Below are positions 6,473 to 10,311 of a stretch of DNA of 10,311 nucleotides, piece after piece. Each line of letters starts with the position of its first letter. Position 1 is the first letter of the stretch. The DNA comes from Allobrachymonas sp. (lineage in GTDB: Bacteria; Pseudomonadota; Gammaproteobacteria; Burkholderiales; Burkholderiaceae_C): contig JAAUOI010000083.1 of NCBI GenBank assembly GCA_012036375.1, positions 1-10,311 of the forward strand, in the 5' to 3' direction. A program made the position numbers and the translations under genes. The notes below the pieces were generated by a model. The model saw only the letters and a program-made list of their open reading frames with translations, had not been told where the DNA came from and did no database searches.

Positions 6473-7177
6473 TTATGATCGGAATAGACGGGAGTATTGG
6501 GTTTCGTGTTGTGAGGAAAGAATCGCGAGCATGGGCAAGAAGGCTTGGCGTTCGCTGTCTGATACCTGCATCGCGGTATCCACTGCTTGTGAAATGTCTT
6601 GGCTTAGGCGTTGCAGAATTTTCTGGCCTGCGGTTTGACCGAGTGGTACGGCTTTGATGGCGGCTTGCACCATGTTTTCTGCCCAGCCGAAGGTGAAGGC
6701 CAGCGCAATGTCGCGTACGCTGGCTTGCGTGCGTGCAGCAGCGAGGCTGAAGGCAATTGGGTAGCTGGGGGTTTGGTGTGCGAACCACATGGCCGCATCA
6801 AAGTCAGGCTCTTGCACCTTGAGCCATTCAATCAATGAGCGCCCCATTTGCTCGGTTTGCAAACGAAATTCGCTGGTCTCGCGTGTAGCGAGCACCCAAG
6901 CGTTCAGCTCACGCAAGCGCTCTGCGTCACCTCGTCGAATCGCTGGGATGGCTTTGCTCAGCGCTGCTAAGTCGCCGCGAGCAAGCGTGACATGCAGTTG
7001 ATCCGTGAGCCAATTCGCTATCGAATCAGGAGCTATCCGCGCAGATTCTATGACGGCTTCTAGCCCTTCTGAGTATGAAAAACCGCCTACAGGCAATGCA
7101 GGGGAGGCCAGCCAGATGAGCTGGAGCAAACTGCTGGCTGGCATGGCCTGCGGGGCTGAATCAAAGATGCGGCGCAT
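6473..7177 (-). CDS. ureF: urease accessory protein UreF
   Basis: A 234-residue all-helical UreF. Family hallmarks are LLQLIWLASPALPVGGFSYS near the N terminus (about residues 18-37), GWAENMVQAAIKAVPLGQ around 184-201 and the conserved end LAILSSQHETQYSRLFRS. UreF bridges UreD/H and UreG in the urease activation complex and gates nickel delivery and GTPase activity. The ATG at 7177 lies 24 bp after the ureE stop. A second ATG at residue 12 (7144; MPASSLLQL) would match the start of many homologues and is a plausible true start, since neither has a strong Shine-Dalgarno. The protein is intact. The gene sits between ureE and ureG in the usual ureE-F-G order. Confidence 0.96.
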   Translation of the reverse strand: MRRIFDSAPQAMPASSLLQLIWLASPALPVGGFSYSEGLEAVIESARIAPDSIANWLTDQLHVTLARGDLAALSKAIPAIRRGDAERLRELNAWVLATRETSEFRLQTEQMGRSLIEWLKVQEPDFDAAMWFAHQTPSYPIAFSLAAARTQASVRDIALAFTFGWAENMVQAAIKAVPLGQTAGQKILQRLSQDISQAVDTAMQVSDSERQAFLPMLAILSSQHETQYSRLFRS

Positions 7178-7201
7178 GGCGAGAGACGTGATGAGCTGCG
7201 A

Positions 7202-7831
7202 TCAATGATTGCAATTCGGGCCGTGAACATGTGGATGCGTAGGGCTGTGCGCTGCTACCACCGAAATCGCGCTCAGTTTGGAATTTGCTGGCGCGGCTAC
7301 ATGCGCGTGATCGTGATCGCCTTCGTGTGAATGAGTGTGATCGTGATCATGTCCTTGATGATGTGAATGCCCAGCATGCGATGAATAAGCGCCTGCTTCA
7401 GGCTCAAATGCTTCGGTCACTGTGTTCACGATCAAATGCATGGCTCGCAGCATGTCGGCCAGCACATGATCAGGCTCAATCTTCAAGTGATCGGGCTTGA
7501 GCTCAATTTGCACATGGCGATTGCCCAAGTGATACGCAGCGCGAATCAAATCGAAGGGCGAGCCATGTGCAGCGCAATGCGTGATCTTCAGCACCGTTTG
7601 AGGCGCAGCGACCACGCGAATGAGCGAGCCGTCTTCAGCCACGAGTACATCACCGCCGCGGACAGTCGTGCCGCGAGGCAGAAACACGCCGAGTTGCCTG
7701 CCATGGGAATCCGTGCAGTCAAAGCGGCTTTTCTGCCGCACATCCCAATCGAGTTCGACGGTAGATGCTCTCTTAATGAGAACGGGAGCCAGCCTCGCGC
7801 CTTGAGGCATGAGTTTAGAAATTTGAAGCAT
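7202..7831 (-). CDS. ureE: urease accessory protein UreE (nickel metallochaperone)
   Basis: The likely protein is 209 residues, starting MLQISKLMPQ at 7831. The open frame extends 28 codons further upstream to 7915, but that part lies entirely inside the toxin gene and has no UreE similarity. The N-terminal domain shows DVRQKSRFDC and GVFLPRGTTVRGGDVL; the metal-binding domain has AAYHLGNRHVQIE with the conserved nickel-site histidine. The tail, about 60 residues, holds 17 histidines in H-D/H-S/H-T patterns and ends HGPNCNH. It is a nickel-binding/storage tail like those of Klebsiella-type UreE. UreE hands nickel to UreG. The start lies only 4 nt after the toxin stop with no visible Shine-Dalgarno, which suggests translation by reinitiation after the toxin gene. 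Confidence 0.94.
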   Translation of the reverse strand: MLQISKLMPQGARLAPVLIKRASTVELDWDVRQKSRFDCTDSHGRQLGVFLPRGTTVRGGDVLVAEDGSLIRVVAAPQTVLKITHCAAHGSPFDLIRAAYHLGNRHVQIELKPDHLKIEPDHVLADMLRAMHLIVNTVTEAFEPEAGAYSSHAGHSHHQGHDHDHTHSHEGDHDHAHVAAPANSKLSAISVVAAHSPTHPHVHGPNCNH

Positions 7832-7835
7832 ATAT

Positions 7836-8126
7836 TCAAAGGCGGTCACGCCAGTAGTTCGGTTTGCGATGCGTGTGAGCAAACGCCACGATCCAAATCT
7901 TGTCGTCGCGCACAAGGTAGTTCATAAGAAAAGGAAAAGCCTTCAAACGGTTTTGCCTTAAGCCGCCTCCAATGGATTTCCAACTTTCAGGCATATGAGC
8001 GATAGCCGACAGTGCTTGCTCAATGTCGTTGGTGAGTCGACTGCAAAGCATTGGATCTATGGCTTGGTAGTAGGCAAGCGCTTCGTCGATCTCATCCAAA
8101 GCCGGCTGAAAAATAGCCGAATGCAC
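7836..8126 (-). CDS. RelE/ParE-superfamily toxin of a type II toxin-antitoxin system
   Basis: A 96-residue protein with the family's pattern: an F-Q-P-A-L-D-E-I-D-E-A-L-A-Y-Y N-terminal helix, then P-E-S-W near residues 50-53, GLRQNRLKAFPFLMNYLV, and D-K-I-W-I-V-A-F-A-H-T-H-R-K-P-N-Y-W at the C terminus. These are the ParE/RelE beta-sheet segments of the 'plasmid stabilization' type. ParE members poison gyrase and RelE members cut mRNA on the ribosome; which applies here cannot be told. The start is GTG at 8124-8126, directly abutting the antitoxin TGA, so the pair is translationally coupled. The gene lies in the urease operon, same strand, ending 4 nt before ureE. Confidence 0.88.
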   Translation of the reverse strand: MHSAIFQPALDEIDEALAYYQAIDPMLCSRLTNDIEQALSAIAHMPESWKSIGGGLRQNRLKAFPFLMNYLVRDDKIWIVAFAHTHRKPNYWRDRL

Positions 8127-8339
8127 TCATGAACGATATTTAGCGAAGACTGTTTCTAGCGAGCCGGTCGTCATCTGGCCTTGATCGAAAGCTTGTAATC
8201 GTGCAAGGCTTTCTTGTGTCCAAGCCCGATCAATATCAGCCGGTATGGGCTCAATGGATTCGAGCAAGGCTTCGGCTATTTTGTAGCGTTCTGCCAATGA
8301 AAGCTTTTGCGCCGAAGCGATGATGTCAGCCGTAGTCAT
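8127..8339 (-). CDS. antitoxin, addiction module component (CHP02574-type)
   Basis: A 70-residue acidic protein. L-S-L-A-E-R-Y-K-I-A-E-A-L-L-E-S-I (about residues 14-30), D-I-D-R-A-W-T-Q-E-S-L-A-R-L near 35-48, and a C-terminal T-G-S-L-E-T-V-F-A-K-Y-R-S match small antitoxins paired with RelE/ParE toxins. Such antitoxins bind the toxin through the C-terminal half. No separate DNA-binding domain is evident. The order antitoxin then toxin is the usual one. Its ATG lies 14 nt after the ureC stop without a clear Shine-Dalgarno or visible operator/promoter, so it may depend on the urease transcript or on a promoter hidden in the 3' end of ureC. Confidence 0.85.
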   Translation of the reverse strand: MTTADIIASAQKLSLAERYKIAEALLESIEPIPADIDRAWTQESLARLQAFDQGQMTTGSLETVFAKYRS

Positions 8340-8353
8340 TCAAATACTTTAAC

Positions 8354-10092
8354 TCAAAACAGAAAGTACCGCTGCGTCATCGGCAAACTCTTCGCGGGCT
8401 CGCAGGTGAGCAACTGCCCATCGGCGCGGACGGCATAGGTTTGCGCATCAATTTCCATCTTGGGCAAATAGCTGTTGTGGATCATGTGCTGTTTGCGCAC
8501 GCCCCGCATGTTTTTAGCGACAGCGATGTGTTTTTGCAAGCCGTATTTTTCTGGCATGCCTTGGGCAATTGCGATGTGCGGCAGGAAGCTGATGCTGCTT
8601 TTGTGCAGGCTGCGCCCGAAGCTGCCGAACATGGGGCGATAGTGCACGGGCTGGGGCGTGGGGATGCTGGCATTGGGATCACCCATGGCGGCGTGGGCAA
8701 TCGTGCCGCCCTTCAAGATCAGCGCGGGCTTCACGCCGAAGAAAGCCGGTTTCCAAATCACGATGTCGGCCCACTTGCCCACTTCTAGGCTGCCTACTTC
8801 GTGGCTGATGCCATGCGAAATGGCGGGGTTGATCGTGTATTTGGCGATGTAGCGTTTGGCGCGGTTGTTGTCGTGGCGATCGGTATCGCTGGGCAATTTG
8901 CCGCGCTGCTGTTTCATTTTGTGAGCCGTTTGCCAGCAGCGCAGGATCACCTCGCCAACGCGCCCCATGGCCTGCGAATCCGAGCTGAACATGCTGATTG
9001 CGCCGAGGTCGTGCAAGATGTCTTCTGCGGCAATGGTTTCTTTGCGGATGCGGCTTTCTGCAAAGGCCAAGTCTTCCGCGATGCTGGCATCCAATGATGG
9101 CAGACCATGAGCATATCGACATGCTCATCGAGCGTGTTGACGGTGTAGGGCATGGTGGGGTTGGTGGAGCTGGGTAAGAAATTATCTTCCCCCACCACGC
9201 GCAAAATATCGGGCGCATGGCCGCCGCCTGCGCCTTCGGTGTGAAACGCGCAGAGCCCCCGGCCTTTGCCGTCTTTGCCCTTGGTGGCGGCAATCGTGTC
9301 TTCGACGAAGCCAGATTCATTCAAAGTATCCGAGTGAATGGCCACTTGCACATCCATCTCATCGGCGACATCGAGGCAATTGGAAATCGCAGCAGGCGTC
9401 GTGCCCCAGTCTTCGTGTAGCTTCATGCCGATCACGCCTGCACCCACTTGCTCGCGCAGTGCCTCAGGCAAGCTGGCATTGCCTTTGCCGAAGAAACCGA
9501 GATTCATGGGGAATGCATCAGCCGCTTGTAGCATGCGCTCAATGTGCCACGGGCCGGGTGTGCAGGTGGTGGCGAATGTGCCGGTGGCCGGGCCTGTGCC
9601 GCCGCCGAGCATGGTGGTGATGCCGCTGGAGAGCGCTTCTTCGATTTGCTGTGGGCAAATGAAATGGATATGGCAATCAATGCCGCCCGCTGTGACGATC
9701 ATGCCCTCGCAGGCGATCACTTCGGTGCCCGGGCCGATGATGATGTTGATGTCAACGCCGGGTTGCGTATCAGGGTTGCCGCCTTTGCCAATCGCTACGA
9801 TGCGGCCGTCTTTCAAACCAATGTCGGCTTTGACGATGCCCCAGTGATCAATGATGAGGGCGTTGGTGAGAATCGTGTCCACTGCGCCTTCAGCGCGTGT
9901 GCGCTGGCTTTGCGCCATGCCATCGCGGATGGTCTTGCCGCCGCCGAATTTGACTTCTTCGCCGTAGCCGCCTGCCTGCAGCGTGAAATCTTTTTCGACT
10001 TCGATGATCAGATCGGTATCGGCCAAGCGCACGCGATCACCGACCGTGGGGCCAAAAATTTCTGCATAGGCGCGTTTTTGAATCGTGGCCAT
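8354..10092 (-). CDS. ureC: urease alpha subunit UreC, interrupted by a single-base frameshift
   Basis: UreC is the catalytic subunit that hydrolyses urea to ammonia and carbamate at a dinickel centre. After restoring one base, the protein is 579 residues. Ni ligands and catalytic residues are all present: H141 and H143 (GGIDCHIHF), K224, the lysine carbamylated in this family, and H226 (GMKLHEDWG), H253 (IHSDTLNESGF), H284 (FHTEGAGGGH), the flap C331-H332 (MVCHH) and D372 (SSDSQAMGRVGE). The C terminus M-T-Q-R-Y-F-L-F is complete. The frame breaks at 9093-9094, where AA on the plus strand should be AAA (CAT CAT TTG GAT on the coding strand). As written it yields a 333-residue N-terminal part with a wrong tail ending at 8947, and a separate C-terminal part from about 9091 to 8354. 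The start ATG at 10092 has AAGGAG upstream and lies 2 bp after the ureB stop. Sequencing error is a likely cause. Confidence 0.95.
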
Positions 10093-10094
10093 GA

Positions 10095-10311
10095 CTACAG
10101 CGCTCCTTGCACTTGTGCGTTGAAGCCAAACACCTTGCGATCACCCGCGTAATCCACGAGTTCAACGGTGCGCTGCTGGCCGGGCTCAAAGCGCACAGCC
10201 AGCCCCGAAGCGATATTGAGCCGCATGCCGCGAGCCACTGCGCGATCAAAGCTCAAGGCGCTGTTGGTCTCGGCAAAGTGATAATGCGAGCCCACTTGGA
10301 TCGGGCGATCC
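10095..10311 (-). CDS. ureB: urease beta subunit UreB, C-terminal part (5' end outside the window)
   Basis: The window holds the last 71 residues of UreB. They read DRPIQVGSHYHFAETN, then LSFDRAVARGMRLNIASGLA and VRFEPGQQRTVELVDYAG, ending in KVFGFNAQVQGAL and TAG. These are strongly conserved UreB segments. UreB is a small beta-rich structural subunit that packs with UreA and UreC in the (ABC)3 urease trimer. The start codon is beyond 10311; about 30 residues are missing compared with the usual ~101. It is two bases upstream of ureC, so the two are in one transcript. A UreA gene and probably ureD would be expected further to the right. Confidence 0.95.
   Translation of the reverse strand, partial: DRPIQVGSHYHFAETNSALSFDRAVARGMRLNIASGLAVRFEPGQQRTVELVDYAGDRKVFGFNAQVQGAL
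10103..10108 (-). promoter_or_regulatory. ribosome binding site of ureC
   Basis: AAGGAG on the minus strand within the last codons of ureB, 10 nt before the ureC ATG. It supports the start at 10092 and translational coupling to ureB. Confidence 0.7.

Noticed and set aside
7832..7915. Extended N terminus of UreE starting at 7915
   Set aside because: The 28 extra codons are the toxin gene read in another frame; UreE similarity begins after M at 7831.
7285..7927. Plus-strand open frames opposite ureE and the toxin
   Set aside because: They are complements of well-supported minus-strand genes and have no protein similarity.
1..10311. CRISPR array, rRNA, prophage or attachment-site structure
   Set aside because: No regularly spaced identical repeats, no rRNA-like sequence and no phage gene; the tRNA-Ser 3' end is not duplicated in the window beyond the 7-base terminator arm.

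Overview
The window looks like a chromosomal segment of a betaproteobacterium, probably in or near Burkholderiales. The evidence is the UreB/C/E/F/G protein sequences, a YaeQ-family protein, an MFS transporter fused to a PlsC-type acyltransferase, and a mid-range GC content judged by eye. The exact genus cannot be named from this sequence alone.

Layout. Positions 1-1445 (+) hold the 3' part of an MFS transporter/acyltransferase fusion gene, broken by about six single-base indels. A tRNA-Ser(UGA) with encoded CCA follows at 1487-1576, then a rho-independent terminator and a yaeQ-family gene (1625-2185, +). Convergent with it on the minus strand is a two-gene unit. It consists of a 5'-truncated, frameshifted acyl-CoA ligase (3090-3967) whose stop overlaps the start of a bile acid:Na+ symporter family (BASS) transporter (2195-3100). 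The ligase is cut off by an IS3-family insertion sequence (3970-5520). That IS has 23-bp terminal inverted repeats, orfA and orfB, a textbook -1 frameshift signal (slippery T-TTT-TTA plus an 8-bp stem) and an unusually long 3' noncoding tail. Beyond the IS and about 170 bp of featureless DNA lies a urease operon read leftward on the minus strand: ureB (partial, entering from the right edge), ureC (split by one frameshift), a type II toxin-antitoxin pair, ureE, ureF and ureG. UreD and UreA are not in the window and would be expected further right.

How the genes work together. UreA, UreB and UreC form the nickel enzyme that hydrolyses urea. UreE delivers nickel, and UreF with the GTPase UreG (and UreD/H) builds the active site. 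The antitoxin and toxin genes sit between ureC and ureE with gaps of 14 nt and 4 nt, so they are embedded in the operon rather than merely next to it. A near-perfect long inverted repeat fills the ureF-ureG gap. The missing half of the acyl-CoA ligase is not found on the far side of the IS and no target duplication is visible, so the IS marks a rearrangement or deletion junction rather than a simple insertion.

The reading frame is lost by single-base changes at about eight places: six in the MFS/acyltransferase gene, one in the ligase and one in ureC. Most are in mononucleotide runs, and the proteins read correctly on both sides. This pattern fits long-read or pyrosequencing homopolymer error at least as well as real gene decay, and raw reads would be needed to decide.
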